Assembly (NCBI GenBank): GCA_949286835.1
Contig: CASEDP010000005.1
Location: forward strand, 24,286 to 88,285
Length of the DNA: 64,000 nt
Origin: an uncultured Clostridia bacterium
Lineage (GTDB): Bacteria; Bacillota; Clostridia; Christensenellales; Borkfalkiaceae
Direction: 5' to 3'
Shown here: piece by piece, positions 35,117 through 45,216 of the stretch
How positions within the stretch are numbered: the stretch's first letter is position 1
How the letters are laid out: the number at the start of each line of letters is the position of its first letter
Position numbers and translations under genes: made by a program
The notes under the pieces: generated by a model
The model's database searches: none
Told to the model about the DNA's origin: nothing
What the model saw: the letters and a program-made list of their open reading frames with translations, nothing else

Positions 35117-36378
35117 TACCTCCTCCGTCTGCACACCGAATGACAGACAACGAATTAAAAAGAATTTTAGACGCAATTAAGTACGTTCCTGACGAACGCG
35201 AGAGAGACGAGGTTACAAGCCTTATTTTAAAAGCCGCGTCGGAGAGCATAACGCTGGAGAGGTTAAAAACTCTTACAGCTAAGGAAGAAAGGAAGGCACA
35301 AGCAAATAGCAACGGCGATGGTCGTTATATCGAATTTACAAGAAAGGAGATTAACGCAATGCCGGAAAGCATTAAAAGATTATTTACGATAAACGACAAG
35401 CTGGTTACATACCGAATTACTCAGGACGGATACTATCAGGCGAGATACCGCAGCGACGGCTACCGCATAGAGGTTGCCGCCAAGGACTTTGGGACAATGA
35501 AACGAAGATTTTTAGCAAAGTTCGCCGAGGCGGTCAGTGAAAGGGAAAACAACAAGTACCCCCTCTTCTCTGATTTCGTTCAGGACTGGTTAAAGGTCAA
35601 AAAGCAGACGATCAAAGAGACAACCTATTCAAGCTACGAGATGATGACCGTAAAGCACCTGCTGCCGAGGTTCGGCAAAATGCGCGTAAACGAAATTACG
35701 CGCCAACACATTCAGGACTTCCTGTTCGAGAAGACTGAAAAAGGCAACAACCGAACGGCTCAGAAGCTCAAACAGATGCTCTCTGCAATCTTTGACGTCA
35801 TACACGACGACTACAACATCAAGTCGCCGATGGCGAAGGTCGTACTTGCTCACTACGAAGTCAAGAAGGGCAAGGCGCTGAGCTTAGCCGAGGAAAAGCA
35901 GCTCATAGACTTCTGCTCGACCAACAGCGACAAGTATTCCGTCTCCGCCCTGCTCGTACTGCTCTATACTGGCATGCGCGTGGGCGAACTGCCTACCATT
36001 GAATATGATGGCACTTACATAAGCTGCCGCTCCGAAAAGACGAGAAAAGGTCACGCCGAGGTCATAAGAAAGATACCCGTATCGCCCATGCTCAAAAGGG
36101 TTCTGCACCTTATCGACTTTGACAAGGCGAGAGCCGTTCAACGCTATGGTCTTAGATCGGCTATGAAAAATCTTTTCCCCGAAAGGCACGTCCACGAACT
36201 GCGCTATACCTTCATAACCAGGGCAAAAGAATGTAGTATCTCCGGCGAAGTTGTGATGAAATGGGTCGGTCATGAGTACGATTCGGATGTTAAAACCAGC
36301 CGCGTTGACAGAGGCTACACAGATTATTCACAAGAGTTTATGTTGAAAGAAATTAACAAATTTGACTATAAACTGTGA
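35080..36378 (+). CDS. int: Tyrosine recombinase (integrase) of the element
   Basis: Catalyses integration and excision at tRNA-Leu. N-terminal arm-binding-like segment (YIEFTRKEINAMPESI, SDGYRIEVAAKD), core-binding domain (PLFSDFVQDWLKVKKQTIKE), then the catalytic set: Arg in YTGMRVGEL, Lys in RSEKTRKGH, HELR in HVHELRYTF, His in KWVGHEYD and Tyr near the end in YTDYSQEF. About 410-432 residues. The start is uncertain: TTG 35080 as listed, or ATG 35140 (MTDNELKRIL). The ATG before PESIK has a good AAAGGAG but lies inside the conserved N-terminal segment. Its 3' end faces the arm sites and right end. Confidence 0.92.
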   Translation: MLVRTSYDGDELIPPPSAHRMTDNELKRILDAIKYVPDERERDEVTSLILKAASESITLERLKTLTAKEERKAQANSNGDGRYIEFTRKEINAMPESIKRLFTINDKLVTYRITQDGYYQARYRSDGYRIEVAAKDFGTMKRRFLAKFAEAVSERENNKYPLFSDFVQDWLKVKKQTIKETTYSSYEMMTVKHLLPRFGKMRVNEITRQHIQDFLFEKTEKGNNRTAQKLKQMLSAIFDVIHDDYNIKSPMAKVVLAHYEVKKGKALSLAEEKQLIDFCSTNSDKYSVSALLVLLYTGMRVGELPTIEYDGTYISCRSEKTRKGHAEVIRKIPVSPMLKRVLHLIDFDKARAVQRYGLRSAMKNLFPERHVHELRYTFITRAKECSISGEVVMKWVGHEYDSDVKTSRVDRGYTDYSQEFMLKEINKFDYKL

Positions 36379-36424
36379 TTTGAGTACAAAAACGCAAAAT
36401 TTAAGTCAAATAAAGCAAATTTTC

Positions 36425-36442
36425 ACTTCCCAAAACTTCCCA
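36425..36442 (+). repeat. Right-end recombinase arm-type repeats
   Basis: ACTTCCCA at 36425 and 36435, start-to-start 10 bp, the same repeat and spacing as at 18223/18233 and 18267/18277 inside the left end. Confidence 0.65.
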
Positions 36443-36449
36443 ATGATAA

Positions 36450-36483
36450 CAAAAACGGGAGAAAATTTGTGAATTTTCTCCCG
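36450..36483 (-). terminator. Terminator of the element-borne tRNA-Leu
   Basis: Minus-strand stem CGGGAGAAAATT/AATTTTCTCCCG (12 bp) followed by TTTTTG, 8 bp beyond the tRNA CCA end. It also shields the 3' end of the integrase gene. Confidence 0.85.
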
Positions 36484-36491
36484 AAATTTGT

Positions 36492-36575
36492 TGGTGCTGA
36501 CAACAGGACTTGAACCTGCACGAGATAATCACAGGATTCTAAGTCCTGCGCGTCTGCCAATTCCGCCATGTCAGC
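36492..36575 (-). tRNA. tRNA-Leu(UAG) carried inside the element
   Basis: 84 nt with encoded CCA. Acceptor GCTGACA/TGTCAGC, D arm with AATTGGCAGAC, anticodon stem CAGGA/TCCTG around loop CTTAGAA (anticodon UAG), a long class II variable arm, and T arm GTGCAGGTTCAAGTCCTGT. It differs from the split host tRNA in the acceptor, anticodon stem and variable arm, so it is not a copy made by insertion. Same strand as the host gene, 60 bp downstream of its 5' half. No promoter of its own is seen. Confidence 0.95.
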
Positions 36576-36635
36576 GTGTTTTTTGTGAAGTTTTCAGTTT
36601 TTATGTTAAATTTTATGTTAATTTGTTACACAACA

Positions 36636-36677
36636 GGATTCTAAGTCCATCTTGTCTGCCAATTCCAACATATCCGC
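36636..36677 (-). pseudogene. 5' half of the host tRNA-Leu(UAG), right junction (attR)
   Basis: Holds the 5' acceptor strand GCGGATA, D arm, anticodon stem ATGGA and loop CTTAGAA up to the core 36636-36645. Beyond the core the element sequence does not pair. Joined to 18047-18087 it forms an 83-nt tRNA-Leu with perfect acceptor and anticodon stems. Confidence 0.92.
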
Positions 36678-36720
36678 GTAAGATTTTGCAAAGTTTTTAA
36701 CGATTGCGCTAACTCTGCCG

Positions 36721-36749
36721 ATTATACCCCATATCCCCGACAATGTCAA
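36721..36749 (-). promoter_or_regulatory. Host tRNA-Leu promoter, now reading into the element
   Basis: TTGACA (36749-36744), 17-bp spacer, TATAAT (36726-36721): perfect consensus. Start near 36714, 37 nt before the tRNA 5' half. The transcript would run through the half tRNA and then the intact element tRNA to the terminator at 36450-36483. Confidence 0.88.
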
Positions 36750-36806
36750 GCAATGTAAGTTTTATAAATGGGCAAATAAAGACTTTTATCCAGCGGAAAT
36801 ATGTGA

Positions 36807-36812
36807 TATAAT
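36807..36812 (+). promoter_or_regulatory. Possible -10 box for the small gene at 36835
   Basis: TATAAT with a weak TTTATC 16 bp upstream (36785-36790), 22 bp before the ATG. Confidence 0.4.
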
Positions 36813-36834
36813 ATCTCTCGTGGAGGAAATCCGT

Positions 36835-37104
36835 ATGATACATTCTCTGAGCGGCGGAATAATAACGCAGTACGATACCCTTATCTACGTCTTTGCGCGC
36901 ATCGAATGCGGTGCAGAAAAGGACGTTAAGCGTTGGTACATCTGCCCTTTTGGTTCGGTTAAAGTCGGAAACCGCGTCACCGTAGAGGACATTCGCGCTA
37001 ACATTGTTGCCGCAGAAGTGCTGCGCGTTGAAAAGGTAACCGCACAGACCGCGCCCTTCCCTGTAAATAAGACACGCGAAATATGTAATTTATTGTCAGA
37101 ATAA
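36835..37104 (+). CDS. Small protein of unknown function
   Basis: 89 residues from ATG 36835 (MIHSLSGGIITQYDTLIYVF), chosen because GGAGG lies eight bases before it; the frame extends 15 bases further. Mixed alpha/beta composition. The middle (RWYICPFGSVKVGNRVTVED) looks like a small beta-barrel segment, and there is no signal peptide or membrane helix. First gene outside the right end of the element, so it belongs to the host. Family not recognised. Confidence 0.65.
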   Translation: MIHSLSGGIITQYDTLIYVFARIECGAEKDVKRWYICPFGSVKVGNRVTVEDIRANIVAAEVLRVEKVTAQTAPFPVNKTREICNLLSE

Positions 37105-37122
37105 CATTTTATCGGGCGACGC

Positions 37123-37151
37123 TTGACTATCGCGCAATTGGTATGTATAAT
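37123..37151 (+). promoter_or_regulatory. Promoter upstream of the Wzz-like gene
   Basis: TTGACT (37123-37128), 17-bp spacer, TATAAT (37146-37151), about 143 nt before the gene start. Confidence 0.75.
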
Positions 37152-37300
37152 GTTAGTTGTATAGTTGTGTAATTATGCCGTTTACTGCTCTATAACATTC
37201 GGCGACATATGTCGCCCGCTTTTTCAACTTAAATTTTAAAGCGCGTGAATAATGTCTGCAACGGCGGCAATAAATATATCGACTGAGTTCGGAGGTTTAA

Positions 37301-38620
37301 ATGGAAGAAGAATACGGCATAACTCTCGGAGAGATATTCAAGATAATCTTCAGGAGAATATGGTGGGTCATAGGCGTCACTGCGGCGTTTATGCTTGTTA
37401 CCGTTCTGCTGGTGCAGTTCTGGTACAACCCCTCCAAACAGCAGTACACCGTCTACTACAATATAAAATTTCCCGGCAGCGGCAGCGGGCAGTATCCCGA
37501 CGGAACAACTTTGAATGTGAGCGATTCTGTCCTTTTCAACAGCCTTAACGAGATAAAAGAAGGAACTTATAGCCAATATGCCGCAGATTTTTCCGACATC
37601 AAAATCGAAGAGATGATTGACAAGGACGGAATCTCCATCACGTCTATCGCAACCGAGGCAAGCGATGACGGCGAGGCTGGCTGGTCGGGCTATAAGCTTT
37701 CCGTCGCTTCCCAATACTTCAATAGCGACGAGCAGGCCGTTGCATTCATAAAAGCAGTGACCAGTTATACCGTTGACAAGGCTCAATATATAGTGGATAA
37801 CTCCCTCTATGATTATTACCTCACGCAATACGATATCGGCAATACCTACGAATCAAAGATTTCTTCGCTTGTAAACCAGAAGAACTATGTGCTCGGCATC
37901 TACGATTTCATAAAGAATAACTATGGCGAGACTTACAGACCTCTCGGCATCGGCGACAAGACCATAACGGACTACATCAACGAAGCTTACAACATATTCG
38001 ATTCGCGCATTCAGAGCGCATATTACAACACGGTTACCGCCAACTACTATGTTTGGGACACCGAAACTTACACGATGACTGCAACCGCCTCCATCGACGC
38101 CACGAGGATTGAAATTGCCAACAACCAGGCGATAATCGACGCCCTCGAAGCCAAGATAAAGGAGCTTGACACCAGCGGCTCCTCCTTCGACAGAATTGAG
38201 GCATATCACAGTATGATAGCTTCCTATGTGGAGAAGAACACGCAGCTTGAAACGAGCATCAAGACGACCGAAGAGACGCTTGCAAAGATTGAATTTTACG
38301 AGAGCGATGCTACGGCAATCGAGGACAAGGCTGAATTTGACGCAGCGCTTGACAGCACCCGTGCCGAGCTTGCCGCCCTCACCGAGACGGCGAAGAAGCT
38401 CCGCATTGCCACCTTTGACAACGAATCGATGGTACTCTACCGCAACAACATCATAGAGCCCGAAGGCGGAATAAATATCATTGTAGCCGCAGTTGCAGGC
38501 GCAGTCCTCGGCTTCATAATTGTAAGCGCAATTATTTTGATCAAGGATATGCCCGAGTATAAGCGCCGCAAGTACGCCGCAAAGGCGGCAAGCGCGGTGC
38601 CTGCTGACCCCGAACAATAA
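37301..38620 (+). CDS. Wzz/YveK-like polysaccharide chain-length or co-polymerase protein
   Basis: 439 residues with the layout of chain-length determinants and tyrosine-kinase modulators: a short cytoplasmic start, first membrane helix at about 22-42 (WWVIGVTAAFMLVTVLLVQF), a large extracellular part with coiled-coil segments, and a second membrane helix near 395-418 (IIVAAVAGAVLGFIIVSAII) followed by a basic tail KRRKYAAK. GGAGG precedes the ATG at 37301. No glycosyltransferase or kinase gene is adjacent, so the polymer it serves is unknown. A terminator follows. Confidence 0.75.
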   Translation: MEEEYGITLGEIFKIIFRRIWWVIGVTAAFMLVTVLLVQFWYNPSKQQYTVYYNIKFPGSGSGQYPDGTTLNVSDSVLFNSLNEIKEGTYSQYAADFSDIKIEEMIDKDGISITSIATEASDDGEAGWSGYKLSVASQYFNSDEQAVAFIKAVTSYTVDKAQYIVDNSLYDYYLTQYDIGNTYESKISSLVNQKNYVLGIYDFIKNNYGETYRPLGIGDKTITDYINEAYNIFDSRIQSAYYNTVTANYYVWDTETYTMTATASIDATRIEIANNQAIIDALEAKIKELDTSGSSFDRIEAYHSMIASYVEKNTQLETSIKTTEETLAKIEFYESDATAIEDKAEFDAALDSTRAELAALTETAKKLRIATFDNESMVLYRNNIIEPEGGINIIVAAVAGAVLGFIIVSAIILIKDMPEYKRRKYAAKAASAVPADPEQ

Positions 38621-38629
38621 CTTAAGAGT

Positions 38630-38661
38630 TTTGGGCGGCGGATTTTCCGCCGCCTTTAATT
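38630..38661 (+). terminator. Terminator after the Wzz-like gene
   Basis: GGCGGCGGA/TCCGCCGCC stem with a 3-base loop followed by TTTAATTTT. Confidence 0.85.
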
Positions 38662-38677
38662 TTGCTGTCTCTATCCC

Positions 38678-38707
38678 TTGACTTGCCGCGCGCTATGCCA
38701 CTATAAT
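38678..38707 (+). promoter_or_regulatory. Promoter of the DUF368 gene
   Basis: TTGACT (38678-38683), 18-bp spacer, TATAAT (38702-38707), 44 bp before the TTG start. Confidence 0.75.
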
Positions 38708-38751
38708 GGTTATGCACAGAGGCTGAAAAATAAACACTTTCCGGAGGCAAC

Positions 38752-39672
38752 TTGAAGGCTAAAGAATTTATTATAAACGTTGCAAAGGGCGCGGCGATAG
38801 GCATTGCTATGATTATACCCGGAGTATCGGGCGGAACGCTCGCCGTAATGCTCAAGATATACGACAAGATCATTGAGAGCATAAGCGGGCTGAGAAAGCA
38901 TTTCAAGGAGAGCATCCTATTCCTGCTGCCAATACTCCTGGGCGCCGCGCTTGCGTTTGCGGCGGCATATTTCCCCCTCACCCTCGCGCTGGAATACGCT
39001 CCCTTCCCCACAATGCTCCTGTTTGCGGGACTTATGGCGGGCAGCCTTCCCAAGCTCTTCAAGGACTGCAGGACAGAGGGCTTCAGGAAGATTGACGTTG
39101 CGCTTATGCTCATACCTTTCGCGCTCGTCATAGGGCTGTGCTTCATACCGGGAATGGGCGACGTGGATCTGTCCGAAAATATGCCCTGGTTCCAGTACAT
39201 TCTCGTGCCAGTGATAGGCGTGCTGGCTTCCTGCGCGCTGGTTGTGCCCGGCATAAGCGGCTCTATGCTGCTTATGATATTCGGCTATTATGCGCCCGTA
39301 CTCGGGCTGTTCAAGGCGGTATTTGTCACGCCTCTCCACGCAATAGGCGTGCTTGCGTGCTTTGCGCTGGGCGTCGTGGTCGGCTTCTTTACGATAGCCA
39401 AGATAATGCAGTTACTTTTAAAGCACTTCCCCCGCGCGACGGGCTGGGCGATTTTCGGCTTTGTCGTCGGCTCTATCCCCGCGATAGTCGTCGCCTTCTT
39501 CTCCGAATACGGCAGCGATTACCTCGACGCGGTTTCGATATCCGTGGCGATAGTTCTGTTTATAGCGGGCGCGATTGGCACCTATCTTCTCACGGCGTAT
39601 GCCGAAAAGAAGTTTGCGGAAAACAAGCAGGACAAAGAGAGCACCGACCCCTCCACCGAGAACTCAATTTAA
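38752..39672 (+). CDS. DUF368 family membrane protein (PopT-like polyprenyl-phosphate transporter)
   Basis: 306 residues, at least eight membrane segments. Family hallmarks: KGAAIGIAMIIPGVSGGTLA at the N-terminus and the pseudo-repeat ALVVPGISGSMLLMIFGYY in the middle. DUF368 proteins are implicated in recycling undecaprenyl phosphate across the membrane for cell-wall synthesis. Start TTG 38752 with GGAGG upstream gives MKAKEFIINVAKG. The C-terminal 25 residues are charged (EKKFAENKQDKESTDPSTEN). Transcribed alone between two terminators. Confidence 0.88.
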   Translation: MKAKEFIINVAKGAAIGIAMIIPGVSGGTLAVMLKIYDKIIESISGLRKHFKESILFLLPILLGAALAFAAAYFPLTLALEYAPFPTMLLFAGLMAGSLPKLFKDCRTEGFRKIDVALMLIPFALVIGLCFIPGMGDVDLSENMPWFQYILVPVIGVLASCALVVPGISGSMLLMIFGYYAPVLGLFKAVFVTPLHAIGVLACFALGVVVGFFTIAKIMQLLLKHFPRATGWAIFGFVVGSIPAIVVAFFSEYGSDYLDAVSISVAIVLFIAGAIGTYLLTAYAEKKFAENKQDKESTDPSTENSI

Positions 39673-39678
39673 ATTTAC

Positions 39679-39708
39679 AGCCCTTCGGAAATTCCGAGGG
39701 GCTTTTAA
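39679..39708 (+). terminator. Terminator after the DUF368 gene
   Basis: AGCCCTTCGGAA/TTCCGAGGGGCT (one bulge) and a TTTT tract. Confidence 0.75.
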
Positions 39709-39755
39709 TTCGCCTCGATGTCTGCCTTGCAACGATAAATATTGGCATAAATTAG

Positions 39756-39807
39756 CGCAACGCGTTGCTTAATTTGAGTTGACAAGTTGCGTCGCATATA
39801 GTATAAT
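39756..39807 (+). promoter_or_regulatory. Promoter and palindromic site upstream of the DUF134-NifX gene
   Basis: TTGACA (39779-39784), 17-bp spacer, TATAAT (39802-39807). Just upstream at 39756-39767 is the perfect 12-bp palindrome GCAACGCGTTGC, a possible regulator site; related GTTGCGTCGC lies in the spacer. Confidence 0.75.
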
Positions 39808-39841
39808 ATTTCTGACATAAGTCAAAAACATAGGTGAGGAA

Positions 39842-40630
39842 ATGCCGAGACCGACAAAGTGCAGGCGGATTTGCAAAGAGCCCGCATTTGAGAGCTTTTC
39901 GCCCGACGGCGGCGACAGCCGCGGGGAGATATGCCTGACAGTAGACGAATATGAGACAATAAGGATAATAGACCTTGAGGGCAACACGCAGGAGCAGTGC
40001 GCGCTGAGAATGAACGTTGCGCGGACGACGGTCACGGACATATATGACGGGGCGAGGCGCAAGATTGCCGACCTCATAGTAAACGGCAGGTGCCTGAAGA
40101 TTATGGGCGGAAATTACAGGCTGTGCGACGGCTCTGCCAACACCTATTGCGGAAACAAGAGATGTACGCGGGCGGCAAGCCTCAGGGCAGACGCACCCGA
40201 AATAAAGAAAGCAAACCAAAGGAGCGACAAGATGAAAATTGCAGTTACATATCAGGACGGGGAAATCTTCCAGCACTTCGGGCACACCGAGTACTTCAAG
40301 ATATATGAGGTGGAGAACGGCGAAGTCGTATCCTCCGAAGTAGTCGGCACCGAGGGCAGCGGTCACGGCGCGCTTGCAGGATTTTTGCTGAACGGCGGCG
40401 TTGACGTGCTCATCTGCGGGGGCATCGGCGGAGGCGCGCAGATGGCGCTTGCCCAGGCTGGAATTAAGCTGTACGGCGGCTGTTCGGGCGATGCCGACAG
40501 CGCCGTGAAGGCATATCTCGACGGCACGCTGGGCTATGACCCCGACGTGCACTGCGACCACCACGACCACAATCACGATGGCGCCCACACCTGCGGCAGC
40601 AACGGCTGCGGCAGACACGGCTGCCACTGA
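39842..40630 (+). CDS. DUF134 helix-turn-helix protein fused to a NifX/NifB-C-like domain
   Basis: 262 residues. Residues 1-110 are DUF134: MPRPTKCRRICKEP, a sigma-70 region 4-like HTH (EYETIRIIDLEGNTQEQCAL then RMNVARTTVTDIY), and Cys-containing CGNKRC. From residue 131 (MKIAVTYQDGEIFQHFGHTE) comes a dinitrogenase iron-molybdenum-cofactor-type domain with GGIGGGAQMAL. The last 30 residues are His/Cys-rich (CDHHDHNHDGAHTC...). An AAGGAG site seven bases before ATG 40232 could also start the second domain alone. Likely a metal- or redox-related regulator, next to rubredoxin. Confidence 0.85.
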   Translation: MPRPTKCRRICKEPAFESFSPDGGDSRGEICLTVDEYETIRIIDLEGNTQEQCALRMNVARTTVTDIYDGARRKIADLIVNGRCLKIMGGNYRLCDGSANTYCGNKRCTRAASLRADAPEIKKANQRSDKMKIAVTYQDGEIFQHFGHTEYFKIYEVENGEVVSSEVVGTEGSGHGALAGFLLNGGVDVLICGGIGGGAQMALAQAGIKLYGGCSGDADSAVKAYLDGTLGYDPDVHCDHHDHNHDGAHTCGSNGCGRHGCH

Positions 40631-40666
40631 TGATAGACAAAAATAATTTAAACGAGGTAAAGAAAG

Positions 40667-40822
40667 ATGAAATACGTATGCAATGTATGCGGATGGGTCT
40701 ATGACGAGGACGAGGGTTATCCCGAGGGCGGAATTGCGCCCGGCACCAAGTGGGAGGACGTTCCCGAAGATTTTGAGTGCCCCCTCTGCGCAGTTGGCAA
40801 AGACCAGTTCAGCAAGGAATAA
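40667..40822 (+). CDS. Rubredoxin
   Basis: 51 residues: MKYVCNVCGWVYDEDEGYPE... with the two iron-binding pairs CNVCG and CPLCAVGKDQF and the typical GYPEGGIAPGTKWEDVP loop. One-electron carrier in anaerobes, often the partner of rubrerythrin (55684-56280) in peroxide removal. It starts 36 bp after the DUF134-NifX gene and is followed by a strong terminator, so both are probably one transcript. Absent from simple long-ORF lists because of its size. Confidence 0.96.
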   Translation: MKYVCNVCGWVYDEDEGYPEGGIAPGTKWEDVPEDFECPLCAVGKDQFSKE

Positions 40823-40836
40823 TTGAAATACGGCAA

Positions 40837-40877
40837 GGGAGCCGTGCGGAGAACTCCGCACGGCTCCCTTTTTTTAT
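40837..40877 (+). terminator. Terminator after rubredoxin
   Basis: GGGAGCCGTGCGGA/TCCGCACGGCTCCC, 14-bp perfect stem, short loop and a run of T. Confidence 0.95.
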
Positions 40878-40889
40878 ATTTAAATGCAA

Positions 40890-41058
40890 ATTGGGGCGCA
40901 TATATGCCGCAACGAACTCAGTTTGTCAGTTGCGGCAGAACAGACCGTCGGTTTACTGATTGGGACGCATATATGCCGCGACGAACGCAGTTCGGCGGTT
41001 GCGGCAGAGCAGCCCGTCGGTTTACTGATTGGGGCGCACATACGCCGCGACGAACGCG
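40890..41058 (+). repeat. 69-bp tandem repeat, about 2.4 copies
   Basis: Units start at 40890, 40959 and 41028 with ATTGGG(G/A)CGCATATATGC. Copies 1 and 2 differ at a few positions; copy 3 is cut short. Each unit contains CCGC(A/G)ACGAAC and a GTTGCGGCAGA that can fold back. It lies between convergent genes. The unbroken frames across it come from the multiple-of-three period and are not genes. Confidence 0.9.
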
Positions 41059-41100
41059 TGTCGTAGGGTGCAAATAACCGCACAAAAACGCGGCAAAAAA

Positions 41101-41445
41101 TCAGTTATCGCCGCCGGTGAGCTGCGCCTTAATTACCTCCGCACATCTGACGATTATCTCAAGGCACTCCCGCAAGAGCTCGTTCGCCTCCTTATCCAGA
41201 GAGCCGCGCCTGATGCCGTCGTTGACGATGACCGCGGCGTAGTTGAAGGACGAAAAGAGGTTTTTGAGCGTCGGCTGAATGCCGGCGAAATCGTTTCCGG
41301 AGGAGACAAAGAAATCGTATACCGCCTGCACGTCGGCGCCGAGGTCCTTTAAAAGAGAGACCTTGCGCTCCTCCGCTATCTGTGCGGCGCGCTTTGCTAC
41401 CCTGTCGAGTAGGTCGCACATTCTCAAATCTTCAAAATCTGCCAT
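41101..41445 (-). CDS. Small helical protein of unknown function, downstream of rpoC
   Basis: 114 residues, MADFEDLRMCDLLDRVAKRA..., all-helical in appearance with long amphipathic helices and no membrane segment or HTH. It starts 84 bp after the rpoC stop on the same strand, so it may be the last gene of the rpoBC transcript. A weak CAGGG precedes the ATG. Similar in size and helix content to the 148-aa protein at 3461-3907. Function unknown. Confidence 0.65.
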   Translation of the reverse strand: MADFEDLRMCDLLDRVAKRAAQIAEERKVSLLKDLGADVQAVYDFFVSSGNDFAGIQPTLKNLFSSFNYAAVIVNDGIRRGSLDKEANELLRECLEIIVRCAEVIKAQLTGGDN

Positions 41446-41529
41446 AAACTTAACCCTGGCGCCGCGAAATTGCGGTGCAAATATTCTTACGGCGGCAACC
41501 CGAATGGACTGCCGCCGATATGAATTATT

Positions 41530-45198
<3,669 letters not shown>

Positions 45199-45216
45199 TT
45201 GATTACCTCCCTTAAA

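Larger units (their letters stand above)
18088..36645. mobile_element. Integrative mobilizable element carrying defence genes, inserted in tRNA-Leu
   Basis: Bounded by the 10-bp core GGATTCTAAG at 18088-18097 and 36636-36645, inside the two halves of one tRNA-Leu(UAG) gene. Excision between the cores would release an 18,548-bp circle and restore the tRNA. Contents: tyrosine recombinase next to the right end, MobV relaxase and oriT-like site, a replication-type protein, CBASS, a restriction-modification-like set, AbiF, a PLD-like gene and a complete tRNA-Leu. No conjugation pore genes are present, so it would be mobilized by a helper. Much of it is clearly more AT-rich than the flanks. Confidence 0.88.

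Noticed and set aside
35350..35380. Integrase start at the ATG before PESIK
   Set aside because: It has a good AAAGGAG, but the preceding YIEFTRKEINA is part of the conserved N-terminus of this integrase type, so an upstream start is more likely.
18088..36645. Prophage or full conjugative element
   Set aside because: No capsid, tail, terminase, VirB4/VirD4 or other secretion genes; only a relaxase and recombinase.
36636..36677. A second functional tRNA-Leu at the right end
   Set aside because: Only the 5' half is present; the sequence after the anticodon loop does not form variable or T arms.
40777..41083. Several overlapping frames on both strands after rubredoxin
   Set aside because: They run through the rubredoxin terminator and the 69-bp repeat; the open frames result from the repeat period being a multiple of three.
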